The notes below the pieces were generated by a model. That model did not search any database. It saw nothing but the letters and a program-made list of their open reading frames with translations, and was not told the origin of the DNA. Positions 50,420 to 58,989 of a stretch of 64,000 bases of DNA are shown in pieces (positions within the stretch are counted from its first letter, which is position 1; each line of letters starts with the position of its first letter). Source of the DNA: Nocardia nova SH22a (GTDB lineage: Bacteria; Actinomycetota; Actinomycetes; Mycobacteriales; Mycobacteriaceae); contig NZ_CP006850.1 in the NCBI RefSeq assembly GCF_000523235.1, forward strand, positions 7,130,001-7,194,000. Reading direction: 5' to 3'. The position numbers and the translations under genes were made by a program.

Positions 50420-51472
50420 CTAACCGCTGGCGGGCCGGACCCGGATCATGCCGTGTGCCCGTTCGGAACCGAGCCGCGACAGCTCGGCGCGCACCGGAAT
50501 CCAGTCCGAATCCTCGAACCGGATCCGGAAGACGAATTCGCGCGTCGCGTCCACATCGTCGTCGTCGAAGACGGCGGCGCAGGCCGCACGGAAGATCCGC
50601 TGATCATCGGGATGCACCACCGGACGCTCGGTGGCCCAGCGATCCAGCGGTGGCGGCGGCGGGCTGGTCCACTCGTAGACCACACCCATCGCCAGTTCCA
50701 CGAAACCCACACCGCCGCCGCCCGACCGCGACACCGCCCGCGTGATCGCCAGATCGGTATCGGGCCGGGGCGGGCGGACATCGGTGATCTCGTGCAGCAG
50801 CGCGCGGGTGATGTGGGCGGTGCGAGGCGGGTCCGCGGGACCCAGATGCGGGTCGTCGCGATGCACCCGCACCACCAACTGGAAGGTGCGCACGATCTCG
50901 TCGTCGCCGCGGATCGCCACCTCACCCTGCCAGCGCCCGGCCGGATCGGTTCCGGCGATGACCGCGGTGTAGCCCATGCGATCGTCGAAGCGCACCATCC
51001 GGCCGAACACCTCGGGCGGGGTCCGCACCACCCGCACATCCTCGGGTGCGCGAGCGAAGGCCAGCTCCTCCAGGCCCGGACCGTGGTGTGCCAGTTCGGT
51101 ATCGGAGTCCCAGTCCCAGGCCGCGACCGCACGCCGGGCGGGTGGCAGCTGCCCGCTCGCGCCCACCCACAGCTGCACACCGTGCACCGCGCCGAACGAG
51201 CAGAAGATCGGCACCGCGATCGCGGTCCAGCCGCCCTCGGACAGCACGATGCTGTCCGAATCATCCACAGCGCCACCGACTTTGGCGGGAACAGCGACCG
51301 CGGCGGCCTCGACGGCGGCCGTGGCCAGCGCGGTGGCGGCACCGAGGGAACGCCCCGCCCGTGCCGCGGTGGTCCAGTCTCGAACGCGGTATCCGTCCGC
51401 GACGACGGTGGGCTCGAGGCCGGGCGCCAGTGTTTCCACCAGCAGCCACGCCGGGGCCGCGGAGTCGACCAT
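50420..51472 (-). CDS. GAF / PAS-like sensor protein (actinobacterial DUF5593 type)
   Basis: The 350-residue product lacks an output domain. Its middle has GWTAIAVPIFCSFGAVHGVQLWVG near residue 85 and WDWDSDTELAHHGPGLEELAF, fitting the actinobacterial GAF/DUF5593 proteins. The last third (RMVRFDDRMGYTAVIAGTDPAG; FVFRIRFEDSDWIPVRAELSRLG) looks PAS-like. Ligand unknown. It starts six bases after the GGDEF-EAL gene stops, so the two are co-transcribed and may form a signalling pair. Confidence 0.65.
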   Translation of the reverse strand: MVDSAAPAWLLVETLAPGLEPTVVADGYRVRDWTTAARAGRSLGAATALATAAVEAAAVAVPAKVGGAVDDSDSIVLSEGGWTAIAVPIFCSFGAVHGVQLWVGASGQLPPARRAVAAWDWDSDTELAHHGPGLEELAFARAPEDVRVVRTPPEVFGRMVRFDDRMGYTAVIAGTDPAGRWQGEVAIRGDDEIVRTFQLVVRVHRDDPHLGPADPPRTAHITRALLHEITDVRPPRPDTDLAITRAVSRSGGGGVGFVELAMGVVYEWTSPPPPPLDRWATERPVVHPDDQRIFRAACAAVFDDDDVDATREFVFRIRFEDSDWIPVRAELSRLGSERAHGMIRVRPASG

Positions 51473-51477
51473 TCAGG

Positions 51478-53370
51478 TCAGATCCGGTGTGCCCCACGGG
51501 AAACCCGCGGGAGTTCGAGATCGAGCGGGATCCGCCCCTCGGCCAGATGCGGTTCGGCCTGATCGGCGGGCATGGGCCGCGCGATCAGGAAGCCCTGCGC
51601 CCGATAGCAGCCGAGGCCGACCAGTGTGCGGGCCGCGACCGCGGTCTCCACACCTTCGCCGACGACTCCCAGTCCGAACGAACCCGCAAGTCCCACTATC
51701 GATTTCACGATGGCGAGGTCGTCGGTGCTGGCGCCGAGGCGCTGGACGAAGCCGCGGTCGATCTTCACCGCGTCCACCGGCAGTGCCTTCAGATGCGACA
51801 GCGAGCTGTAGCCGGTGCCGAAATCGTCGATCGCGATCTGCACGCCCATCCGCTTGAGCCCGCGCAACGTCACCTGGGTGCGGGTCAGATCCGAGACCAC
51901 GACGTGCTCGGTGATCTCCAGGCAGATCGAACTACCGTCGATACCGTGCCGGCGCAGCACATCCTCGACACATTCGACGAAGTCCAGGCTCACCAGCTGC
52001 ACCGGCGAGACGTTGATCCGGATGACGACATTCGAGGCCAGTCCGGCGCGCCGCCATTTCGCGAATTGCGCACAGGCCGTTCGCAATACCCAGCGTCCCA
52101 GCTCTCCCGCCAGATTCGTCGCCTCGGCGACCCCGACGAACGCACCGGGCGGCAGCAGGCCGCGGGTCGGATGCTGCCAGCGCACCAGCGCCTCGAGCGC
52201 CACGATGCGTCCGGTCCGCAGATCGACCTCGGGCTGATAGTGCAGCAGCAGCGAACCGTCCGACACCGCGCCGCGCAGATTCAGCTCGACATCGTCCTGC
52301 AGTTCGAATTGCGCGCGCATCGCGTCGGTGAACACCGCGACGCCGTTACCACCGCCGGACTTCGCCGACAGCAGGGCGTGATCGGCGCGGCGCAACACAT
52401 CGGCGACCGTGGTCTCTCCCGGCATCCCCAGCGCCACACCCACACTCGCGCCCCGGCTGACGGTTTCCCCGCCCACCGACACCCGCCGGGTGATGAGCTG
52501 CTGGATCCGGGTCGCCTCCAGTTCGGCCGCCACCGAATCCACCGGTTTGGCGGGCACGATCACGAATTCGTCGCCGCCCAGCCGCGCGATCATGTCGTTC
52601 GGGTCCAGATGTTCGCGCAGCCGCGCGGAGAGGGTGCGGATGAAATTGTCGCCCGCGGTGTGGCCGAGGAAATCGTTGAGGGCCTTGAGCCGGTCGAGGT
52701 CGAGGAAGAAGGCGGCCACCGGTCCGGGACTGTCCGGACGCAGCCGTTCCTCCATGTGCTCGAGCAGTGCGCGGCGATTGGCCAGTCCGGTCAGATCGTC
52801 GTGCAGGGCGATGTAGCGCAGGCGTTCCTCGGCGACCACGCGGGCCTGCAGCTGGGCCAGCAGGGCGGCAATCGCCTTGAGCACGTTGATCTCCCGGGTG
52901 CTCCACTCCCGGTCACCGGCCTTCATGAACCCGAGCAGGCCGGTGGATTCACCGCGCGAGAGCAGTGGAACGGCGGCCGTGGTGACGTCGCCGAAGCCGG
53001 AGGAGCGCCGGATCGTCTCCTGGAAATCGGAGTATTCCGGCGTGGGGCGGGCGATCATCGGCTCGGTCGCGTGTTCGATCGCGCGGAACACCGAATCGGC
53101 CTTGTCGAAGTACACCACCCGTAGCGGGTCGGGGTCGGGCACGTCCGGACGCGGGGGCCACTCCGCGATCAGCACGGTGGCCCGGCGTTCCCGGTCGGTA
53201 TGGCGGACGAAACTGAAATCGACGTCGAAATAGTCGACCAGTTTGGCCAGCACTCGTTCGGTCGCCGCCACCATCGTCGTGGCGTCGACACCCATCAACT
53301 CCGCGGCGACCTGCGTCACCAGTGAGTCGAGCGTTCGCCGAGGCACCTTGTCTCCGATCGCGCTATCCAC
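51478..53370 (-). CDS. GAF-GGDEF-EAL cyclic-di-GMP signalling protein
   Basis: The 630-residue product has an N-terminal GAF domain (about 30-180), a diguanylate cyclase domain with an intact RLGGDEF motif at residues 263-269 and a phosphodiesterase domain starting with the intact EAL motif at residues 393-395 (ALEALVRWQ). The EAL catalytic motifs EITEHVV and DDFGTGYSSLSHLKALPVDAVKID are present. The product-inhibition RxxD site expected five residues before GGDEF is not present (DPND). Both activities could therefore be intact. No transmembrane segment is seen, so it is a cytoplasmic sensor. The gene downstream encodes a GAF/PAS-like protein. Confidence 0.94.
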   Translation of the reverse strand: MDSAIGDKVPRRTLDSLVTQVAAELMGVDATTMVAATERVLAKLVDYFDVDFSFVRHTDRERRATVLIAEWPPRPDVPDPDPLRVVYFDKADSVFRAIEHATEPMIARPTPEYSDFQETIRRSSGFGDVTTAAVPLLSRGESTGLLGFMKAGDREWSTREINVLKAIAALLAQLQARVVAEERLRYIALHDDLTGLANRRALLEHMEERLRPDSPGPVAAFFLDLDRLKALNDFLGHTAGDNFIRTLSARLREHLDPNDMIARLGGDEFVIVPAKPVDSVAAELEATRIQQLITRRVSVGGETVSRGASVGVALGMPGETTVADVLRRADHALLSAKSGGGNGVAVFTDAMRAQFELQDDVELNLRGAVSDGSLLLHYQPEVDLRTGRIVALEALVRWQHPTRGLLPPGAFVGVAEATNLAGELGRWVLRTACAQFAKWRRAGLASNVVIRINVSPVQLVSLDFVECVEDVLRRHGIDGSSICLEITEHVVVSDLTRTQVTLRGLKRMGVQIAIDDFGTGYSSLSHLKALPVDAVKIDRGFVQRLGASTDDLAIVKSIVGLAGSFGLGVVGEGVETAVAARTLVGLGCYRAQGFLIARPMPADQAEPHLAEGRIPLDLELPRVSRGAHRI

Positions 53371-53839
53371 GGCATGTCAAGGGAAGGACGTCCACGCCCC
53401 GAGCGTCGATGGTTCCGCCCTGAACCGACGTTAGTGTAACGACGTGGTGCGGTGAAATCGCGGCGAGTTCGCGGTGAGGTGCGGTGAAAAATCCACGGGA
53501 GCCCGCTGTACGGGCGAAATCTCGGGCGCACACGTGGTTGTCGACAGCCAGATCGGCGCGGCGCACCGGTGCGGCTTCCAGCCCAGTCATACGGTTCCTA
53601 CTCTGTTGCTGCGCGACCCTCCGACCGTTTCCACACGACATGCGGTACCGCGGGTGTCGGAGAGGGTCACGTAGGGCAGTATCCGTCATCGCAGCGGAAT
53701 TGACCAGACGTCCGGCAAATCTTCCGAAACCCGAGTGGACAGTCGGGAATCACACCAGGTCACTCGGATGCCAGCGAACCAAACCCATAACAACAAAACT
53801 GTCCGGTTCGTAACTGGCTACCCTCTGGCAATCTCCTGT
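53371..53839. other. Intergenic stretch without a supported gene
   Basis: These 469 bp between the GGDEF-EAL start and the twin GyrI-like genes contain only shadow frames. The part from about 53,750 to 53,830 is clearly less GC-rich (CCATAACAACAAAACTG) than its surroundings. No repeat, RNA or terminator is recognised. It includes the promoter of the GGDEF-EAL operon. Confidence 0.5.
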
Positions 53840-54271
53840 TCACACCAGGATGGAAATGAACAACTCCAGCCGATCGGCACCGTGCCAGACCTCGATCTCC
53901 TCGCGATACGCACGGGTGATCTCGGCCGATGCCGTGGCGTCGTCGACCTGGGCCCAGACATCCTCGGCCAGGTCGTGGTAATCGCCGTTCGGCTCGAATC
54001 GGGCGTAGACACCCTTCGGCACCCGGATCATCACGTCCCCGACGGGCACCTTGCCCGCATCCGGATATTCGTAGCTGACCAGCACGTTGTAATTCCCGGC
54101 CGGATCGGGCACGTAAACGGTGCACAGGGATCCGCCGACCTCACGGTCGCGCAACCGGTCACGCAGGAACTCGATCAACTCGCTGTTGCTGACCTTGAAA
54201 CTCGGGCGCACCCGCGGTACCACCAACCCGCCGTAGATCGCCGTATCGCGGACCACGATCGAATAACTCAT
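53840..54271 (-). CDS. GyrI-like / AraC effector-binding-domain protein, second of pair
   Basis: The 143-residue product resembles stand-alone effector-binding (GyrI-like) domains: an N-terminal strand MSYSIVVRDTAIYGGLVV, a central CTVYVPDPAGNYNVLVSYEYPDAGKVPVGDVMIRVPKGVYARFEPNGD and a C-terminal EIEVWHGADRLELFISI. Members bind small hydrophobic or cationic molecules. It is a paralogue of the preceding gene product and its ATG overlaps that gene's stop by four bases (ATGA). The longer frame to 54322 is rejected for that reason. Confidence 0.75.
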   Translation of the reverse strand: MSYSIVVRDTAIYGGLVVPRVRPSFKVSNSELIEFLRDRLRDREVGGSLCTVYVPDPAGNYNVLVSYEYPDAGKVPVGDVMIRVPKGVYARFEPNGDYHDLAEDVWAQVDDATASAEITRAYREEIEVWHGADRLELFISILV

Positions 54272-54711
54272 CGCGGCTCTACCGCCAGATACAGATCGAT
54301 CTTGTATGCGTGCGGATAACACTCGAAATCCCCGGTGAAGGTGCGTTTGATCTGATTATGTTCCTCGGCGTAGGCGATCTGCGTCCACAAATCGGTCATC
54401 ACCTGCGGGAAATTTCCGACCGAGGAGAACCGGGCATAGGTCCCCGCCGGTAGCCGGGAGACGATGTGACCGCGCGTCACCTGATCGAACGAGGAGCACT
54501 CGTAGCCGACGATCTGCGTGTTGAAGGTTCCCGGATCGGGCGCGTAATCGGTATACGAGCAGGCCAGCGGCCCTCCGAGTTCCTGATGCAACACCGCGGC
54601 CCAGGCCGCCTCGAGATCGCGATCACGTAGTTCTCCGAGCGCACGTTTCGGACTGCGCACCGGTAGCCCGGCGACCCACGTCTCGTCCCGTTCGACGATT
54701 TCGAACTGCAT
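54268..54711 (-). CDS. GyrI-like / AraC effector-binding-domain protein, first of pair
   Basis: The 147-residue product has the same domain plan as the next gene: MQFEIVERDETWVAGLPVRSP at the N-terminus, the shared VSRLPAGTYARFSSVGNFP segment (compare IRVPKGVYARFEPNGDYH) near residue 85 and an ending with CYPHAYKIDLYLAV. No DNA-binding domain is attached, so it is likely a ligand-binding or small-molecule-modifying protein. The ATG at 54711 follows GAGAG. The pair forms a two-gene operon without an obvious partner. Confidence 0.75.
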   Translation of the reverse strand: MQFEIVERDETWVAGLPVRSPKRALGELRDRDLEAAWAAVLHQELGGPLACSYTDYAPDPGTFNTQIVGYECSSFDQVTRGHIVSRLPAGTYARFSSVGNFPQVMTDLWTQIAYAEEHNQIKRTFTGDFECYPHAYKIDLYLAVEPR

Positions 54712-55130
54712 GAAAGAACTCTCTCGATGTGATCGCATCGGGCCGCGCAACCGGTGCTGCCACGGACCGTCCGGCCGGAAAACGCCATGCTATCAACATC
54801 GAATGTGAGCAACCCCTACCTCCGCGCGACGCTCGATTGAACATTCGACCAGTACAACCGCAGCGACCGGCCGATCCGCGACCCCCGAAACCTCCCCCTC
54901 ACGCGGCTCCGAGCCCGGTGCCACATCCGGCCGCGAACCGGGACCAATCGCCCAGGTGCGGCAAACAACGCGGAATTCGGCCACCGCGTCGTCCACGCAA
55001 ATGTTGAGCAATCAACATGGCAGGGGTGTGACACCTCCGTGGCGAACGGGCACACTCACAGAGGCACCCACCGAACGGAGGCCCCGATGGTGCCCAGCAC
55101 CGCCCGCAGCGAACCCTCGCGCAACCACCC
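54712..55130. other. Intergenic stretch with an 18-bp dyad near 55,001
   Basis: The 419 bp between the twin GyrI-like genes and udgB show no gene. ATGTTGAGCAATCAACAT (55001-55018) is a perfect 7-bp inverted repeat around GCAA, 113 bp before the udgB start. A related half site ATCAACAT recurs at about 54789-54796 near the GyrI-like gene. It may be an operator for either divergent unit. Confidence 0.45.
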
Positions 55131-55874
55131 GTGAGCGAGCGATACCGCGATCTGGACGCGATGGACCGAGCCCTGATCGACTGCCGCGCCTGCCCCCGCC
55201 TGGTGGCCTGGCGCGAACAGGTGGCGCGCGACAAACGCGCCGCCTTCCGCGACGAAACCTATTGGGGCCGACCGGTCACCGGCTTCGGCCCCGCCGACGC
55301 CTCCGTCCTCCTGGTCGGCCTCGCACCCGCCGCGCACGGCGGAAACCGCACCGGCCGCATGTTCACCGGCGACCGCAGCGGCGACGTCCTGTTCGCCGCC
55401 CTTTACGCCGTCGGCGCCGCCTCCCAGCCCACCGCCACCTCCCGCGACGACGGCCTGTACCTGATCGGCACCCGCGTCACCGCCCCCGTGCACTGCGCGC
55501 CCCCCGACAACAAACCCACCGTCACCGAACGCGACACCTGCCGCCACTGGCTGATCACCGAACTCGAACTCCTCGCCCCCACCGTCCGCTCGATCGTCGT
55601 ACTCGGCGCCTGGGGCTGGCAGGCCCTCATGCCCGCCCTGACCACCGCCGGCTGGCAGGTCCCCCGCCCCCGCCCCAAATTCGGCCACGGCGTCCACTAC
55701 CCCATCGCCCCCGCCCGCCCCGGCTGCCACCCGATCGACCTGTTCGGCTGCTACCACGTCAGCCAACAGAACACCTTCACCGGCCGCCTCACCCCCACCA
55801 TGCTCGAAGACGTCCTGACCCGAGCCACGAAAGCCGCCGACCTCCCCCTGACCCCCACCCCCGAACCCAGGTAA
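55131..55874 (+). CDS. udgB: Uracil-DNA glycosylase family 5 (UdgB)
   Basis: UdgB removes uracil and other deaminated bases from DNA and is common in GC-rich actinobacteria. The 247-residue product has the iron-sulfur cysteines starting with DCRACPRLVAWREQVA (residues 17-32) and later C residues in PVHCAPPDNKP and RDTCRHW. The catalytic motif A is LLVGLAPAAHGGNRTGRMFTGDRSGD near residue 61, and the second motif is CYHVSQQNT near residue 205. The GTG start has a poor ribosome-binding site. It precedes tRNA-Ala. Confidence 0.95.
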   Translation: MSERYRDLDAMDRALIDCRACPRLVAWREQVARDKRAAFRDETYWGRPVTGFGPADASVLLVGLAPAAHGGNRTGRMFTGDRSGDVLFAALYAVGAASQPTATSRDDGLYLIGTRVTAPVHCAPPDNKPTVTERDTCRHWLITELELLAPTVRSIVVLGAWGWQALMPALTTAGWQVPRPRPKFGHGVHYPIAPARPGCHPIDLFGCYHVSQQNTFTGRLTPTMLEDVLTRATKAADLPLTPTPEPR

Positions 55875-55968
55875 CCACCCACCACATTTTGCGGACCCCA
55901 CCAGCGGATTCGGAATCTCCCACCCCCACCTGCTAAAGTTCTCCTCCGTTGGCCCGGAAACGAGCCAC

Positions 55969-56041
55969 GGGGCTATGGCGCAGTTGGTAGCGCGTCTCGT
56001 TCGCATCGAGAAGGTCAGGGGTTCGATTCCCCTTAGCTCCA
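55969..56041 (+). tRNA. tRNA-Ala (anticodon CGC)
   Basis: The 73-nt cloverleaf has acceptor arms GGGGCTA (55969-55975) and TAGCTCC (56034-56040). The anticodon stem TCTCG/CGAGA closes the loop TTCGCAT, giving anticodon CGC, and the T arm is GGGGTTCGATTCCCC. CCA is not encoded. A TGCTAAAGT extended -10-like box lies at 55931-55939. Degraded integrase sequence follows directly, so this tRNA is the probable integration target. Confidence 0.95.
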
Positions 56042-56132
56042 CTTTGATTGCAGGTCAGGGCGGGTTTCCTCCGCCCGAATACCTATCCCGTTGGTCGGGC
56101 CTTCCAACAACTAACTCGCTGCGCGTGATGCG

Positions 56133-56310
56133 TCAGAACTGTCCGCTGACCGCTCGGTCCAGCGCATCCGCGGCTGCTCTGTGGGCTCGGCCTCGCGCCA
56201 TGTAGTGGCGTTGGGTCATGGCCGGGTCGACGTGCATCAGAACGTCGGCGGTGACTCGTGCCGACAGACCCGCGTCGTCGAGGATCGTGGCCAGCGGCCG
56301 GCGACGACTC
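56133..56310 (-). pseudogene. Tyrosine recombinase (integrase) C-terminal remnant
   Basis: The minus strand reads RRRPLATILDDAGLSARVTAD, then VLMHVDPAMTQRHYMARGRAH and DALDRAVSGQF before a stop at 56133. This is the end of a tyrosine recombinase: the Arg of the HxxR box, the His of box II (LMHVDP) and the catalytic Tyr in RHYMARG are all visible. Sequence beyond 56310 no longer matches a recombinase, so the N-terminal two-thirds are lost. It ends 92 bp from the 3' end of tRNA-Ala and reads towards it, the usual layout of an integrase next to its attachment site. Confidence 0.85.
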
Positions 56311-56599
56311 ACCGCTGATAACCCAAGGGGCTCACAGAGCCCACCTGGCACGGGATGTTGGGAATCGATCGATTTACGACACTCGCGCGCAGACCGGATC
56401 ACCGGTGTATCGCACGTCCACCCAACTCAGCAACCGCGCACTGGCTCAACCCCGCCAGCTCCCGATCCCTCCCCACACAGCTTCCAGTTCCCGCGACCGA
56501 CCGGGCATCATCCTGTCGGCGGCCGCTGGTATCGGCGAACTCTGACGCCATTTGCTGGCTGGGCGCGTCGACCGGAGATCTGCTCACGCTGATGAGCGT
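56311..56599. other. Degraded sequence between the integrase remnant and the kinase gene
   Basis: Neither strand has a frame with the codon use of the neighbouring genes. I could not recognise the missing integrase parts here. It is likely decayed element DNA. Confidence 0.4.
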
Positions 56600-57154
56600 T
56601 CATTCCTGTGGGTGCTGGCCGTCGACCATCACATCCGCGTGTTCTGGGGTTCGATCGACTGCGAAGTGGACCTCTTCGGCGGCCATCCAGCGCTGCCACA
56701 AAGGCAGCGCTTGGACCCCGTCGCGGTCCAGACCCCGCGCGAGCCGCGTTTCGCGCGGGGTTTCAACCCAGATCGAGAGCGACAGGCGCTCACGTACAGC
56801 CGCGCGCGCGGACGACACACCTTCCAGGATCAGCACTTCGGGGTTCGCTATCTCATGCCATTCCGATAGCGCGCCGGTGCCCCAGTCGTAGCGCTGATAC
56901 CGGGCAGGACGGTTCTCGCCCAGCGGTTCCAGAACCTGCCGTTCCAGCCTTGGCCACCAGTCGAATTGGTTGTCCCAGGATGCGAAATCATCGGTGTGAA
57001 GCAGCTCGGCACAGCATGCGACAGCAAGGCGTTCCGTCAGCGTCGATTTGCCCGCGCCGCCCGGCCCGTCCACAGCTATCAGTCGGGTCGAGCCCAACCT
57101 GGGCACGCTCTCGGCTACCTTGACCGCGATTTCCTCGATGAGCACAAACGCCAT
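56600..57154 (-). CDS. P-loop kinase of the uridine-kinase-like family
   Basis: The 184-residue product has the Walker A motif VDGPGGAGKSTLTERL near residue 20, an AELLHTDDFASWDNQFDWWPRLE region near residue 41 (acidic pair after strand 2) and EVLILEGVSSARAAVRERL near residue 85. This is the layout of small actinobacterial uridine-kinase-like proteins of unsettled substrate. I chose the ATG at 57154 (MAFVLIEEIAV) because the family begins there. The frame continues upstream into an unrelated coding-like segment. It is one of the few undamaged genes in the element remnant. Confidence 0.72.
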   Translation of the reverse strand: MAFVLIEEIAVKVAESVPRLGSTRLIAVDGPGGAGKSTLTERLAVACCAELLHTDDFASWDNQFDWWPRLERQVLEPLGENRPARYQRYDWGTGALSEWHEIANPEVLILEGVSSARAAVRERLSLSIWVETPRETRLARGLDRDGVQALPLWQRWMAAEEVHFAVDRTPEHADVMVDGQHPQE

Positions 57155-57436
57155 TCTGGCCCGACATACGCGGCTACTGGCTTCGGCGGTCGGGGAGCTG
57201 CTACTCCGGCCGCAGATCGACCATGATCGCGACGTCAGCTTTCGGCGGTACAAGTTCGCGGTGTTCAGACCGCCGTCACCGATCACCGTCCGGCGTGTGC
57301 CGACCGGCTTGATCCGGATTTCCGGGCCTTCCACCGTCAAAGTGTTCGGGTTGTGGAGCGTCAGGCCCACTTCACAAATGAACCGGCCGACGGGGTGATC
57401 GGCGGTGTTCCATTTCCACTGATCGCGCCTGACTCG
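57155..57436 (-). pseudogene. Orphan coding-like fragment fused in frame ahead of the kinase
   Basis: From just after an in-frame TAG (57437-57439) the minus strand reads QWKWNTADHPVGRFICEVGL then TLHNPNTLTVEGPEIRIKPV and GDGGLNTANLYRRKLTS, with codon use as good as the real genes. After that the quality falls off until the kinase ATG at 57154. I do not recognise the family. It has no start codon except a GTG at 57370. It looks like a piece of a former gene whose ends were lost. Confidence 0.4.
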
Positions 57437-57473
57437 CTAGCGGATGCGGACACGGTCCGCGCAAACGATTAGC

Positions 57474-58096
57474 GTGAGTACAAGAGTCTGACGCAGCTCG
57501 AAAATCACTGGGATCTCGAGGCGTGGAAGCCGGGTTACGCGGCGTACTACTGGTATCTGACCTTCTCCGAGGACGCGGTCGTCACGCTGGTTCGCGAATG
57601 CCAAGAACGGCTCGATCCAACGCACTTGAGCATGGTTCCCCTGGATGGCTTGCACATGACGTTGGCGAAAGTCGGTGCAGCCGACAATGTCACGCCGTCG
57701 GTGCTACCTCGGTTCGCGGCCGCGGCGGAGAAGCGATTGATCGGAGTATCCCCCTTCTCGATCAGTGTCGGACCGTTGGCGGGCTCGCCGAGCGCGATCC
57801 GTTTCTCCGTGGCTCCTTGGGAGCAACTGATCGACCTTCATGGTCGGCTGAGAGAAAGCGTGGTCAGCGTCAGGCCGACTCCTGCACCGAAGCCGACCTC
57901 GTAGTTCCGTCCGCACTTGGGAATCGCGTACAACAGTCAGCAGCGTGATCCAGGCCCTGTGGTCGAAATGGTTGCGGCGCTGCGCGATATCCCGCAGGTG
58001 TCGGTATTGGTCGATCGAGTGAAGCTCGTCCGTCTCTGGCGAACAGATCATGAGTACCGCTGGGAAGTGTGCGCCGTCATCCCTCTCCAGGCGTAG
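57474..58096 (+). pseudogene. 2H phosphoesterase (2'-5' RNA ligase family) with an in-frame TAG
   Basis: The frame reads YKSLTQLENHWDLEAWKPGY, then the first HxT motif as DGLHMTLAKVG, a central SPFSISVGPLAGSPSAIRFS, and ends PAPKPTS at TAG 57902-57904. The same frame then continues FRPHLGIAYNSQQRD, the expected second histidine motif, through LVRLWRTDHEYRWEV to the real stop at 58094-58096. One GAG-to-TAG change would explain the break. The start is also damaged: TAG precedes the frame by one codon and the only nearby GTG (57474) is out of frame. The gene is therefore probably dead, although stop read-through is formally possible. Confidence 0.8.
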
Positions 58097-58330
58097 AACC
58101 GTCCGGCGCGGCAACAGGTTTGGCGCTGGCAGACCATTCGCGTAGCTCGTGCACGTAGTCCCTGACCTTTCGGGTATCAACTGTCGCTACGACATCGGCG
58201 AGGTCATGGAAGCTGCCACACTGATCCCGGCGATGACCGCGTCCGGACCTTCGGGATCACCATGACCGGCGGCGAACTGAACACTTTGACAGTATCTCGA
58301 CGGTCGACGGTACCTTCGTTCAAGTGTCTG
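58077..58330 (-). pseudogene. Frame-broken remnant of an unrecognised gene
   Basis: The minus strand reads YCQSVQFAAGHGDPEGPDAV and then, after a change of frame near 58210, GSFHDLADVVATVDTRKVRD followed by YVHELREWSASAKPV and a TGA at 58077-58079. Both pieces have gene-like codon use. The end overlaps the tail of the 2H phosphoesterase by 20 bp, as convergent genes do. No family is recognised. Confidence 0.4.
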
Positions 58331-58373
58331 TCTCGAGGCATGCGGGCCACGGGCTATCCGAGAACAGGAAGTC

Positions 58374-58988
58374 ATGACTGATCTGATGGATTCTTCCACT
58401 GGAGTCGAGCAAACCCAGGCCGACACTGTTCCCGCGCGTGCCACCGGCTGGCTGCTGGTGATCTGCGGGATTGCTGGACTTGCCGCTGCGGCAACGCTAT
58501 CCATTGACGAGTACCGCCTACTGGTATCGCCTGGCTACCAGCCGTCCTGCAATCTCAGTCCCTTCGTCTCCTGCGGTAGCGTAATGGCGTCTGCACAGGC
58601 GAAGGTGTTCGGATTTCCCAACCCCTATCTGGGCTTGCCGACATTCGCGGTCGTCATTGCCTCCGGACTGCTGACAACAGCACGTGTTGCCTTGCCTCGA
58701 TGGTGGTGGGCCGGTCTCACGTTAGGCGGCTTGTTCGGTGTGGGTTTTGTTGGTTGGCTGATCTTCCAAAGCCTTTACCGGATCGACAGGCTATGTCCGT
58801 ATTGCATGGTCGTATGGGCAGTAGTACCCATAATTTTGGTGACGGCCTTCCGGCAGACAACGATGGGCATTGGCGGGATACCTCGCGCCATCGCCGACTG
58901 GCGATGGGTTGTCGTTGCGATCTATTATTCTGCCGTTATTCTACTGGTATATCTACAGTTTCAGGACTACTGGCTCAGCCTGATTTGA
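58374..58988 (+). CDS. Vitamin K epoxide reductase (VKOR) family membrane protein
   Basis: Bacterial VKOR recycles DsbA-like thiol oxidants by passing electrons to quinones. The 204-residue product has about five membrane helices, the loop cysteine pair C59/C67 (SCNLSPFVSC) and the quinone-side CPYC at residues 141-144. All catalytic cysteines and the family Ser/Asn-type NPYLGLP segment are present, so it seems functional. The ATG has AGGAAG before it, and TTGACA at 58286-58291 may belong to its promoter. It lies between two integrase remnants with no DsbA-like partner, unlike the usual chromosomal pairing. Confidence 0.92.
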   Translation: MTDLMDSSTGVEQTQADTVPARATGWLLVICGIAGLAAAATLSIDEYRLLVSPGYQPSCNLSPFVSCGSVMASAQAKVFGFPNPYLGLPTFAVVIASGLLTTARVALPRWWWAGLTLGGLFGVGFVGWLIFQSLYRIDRLCPYCMVVWAVVPIILVTAFRQTTMGIGGIPRAIADWRWVVVAIYYSAVILLVYLQFQDYWLSLI

Positions 58989-58989
58989 T

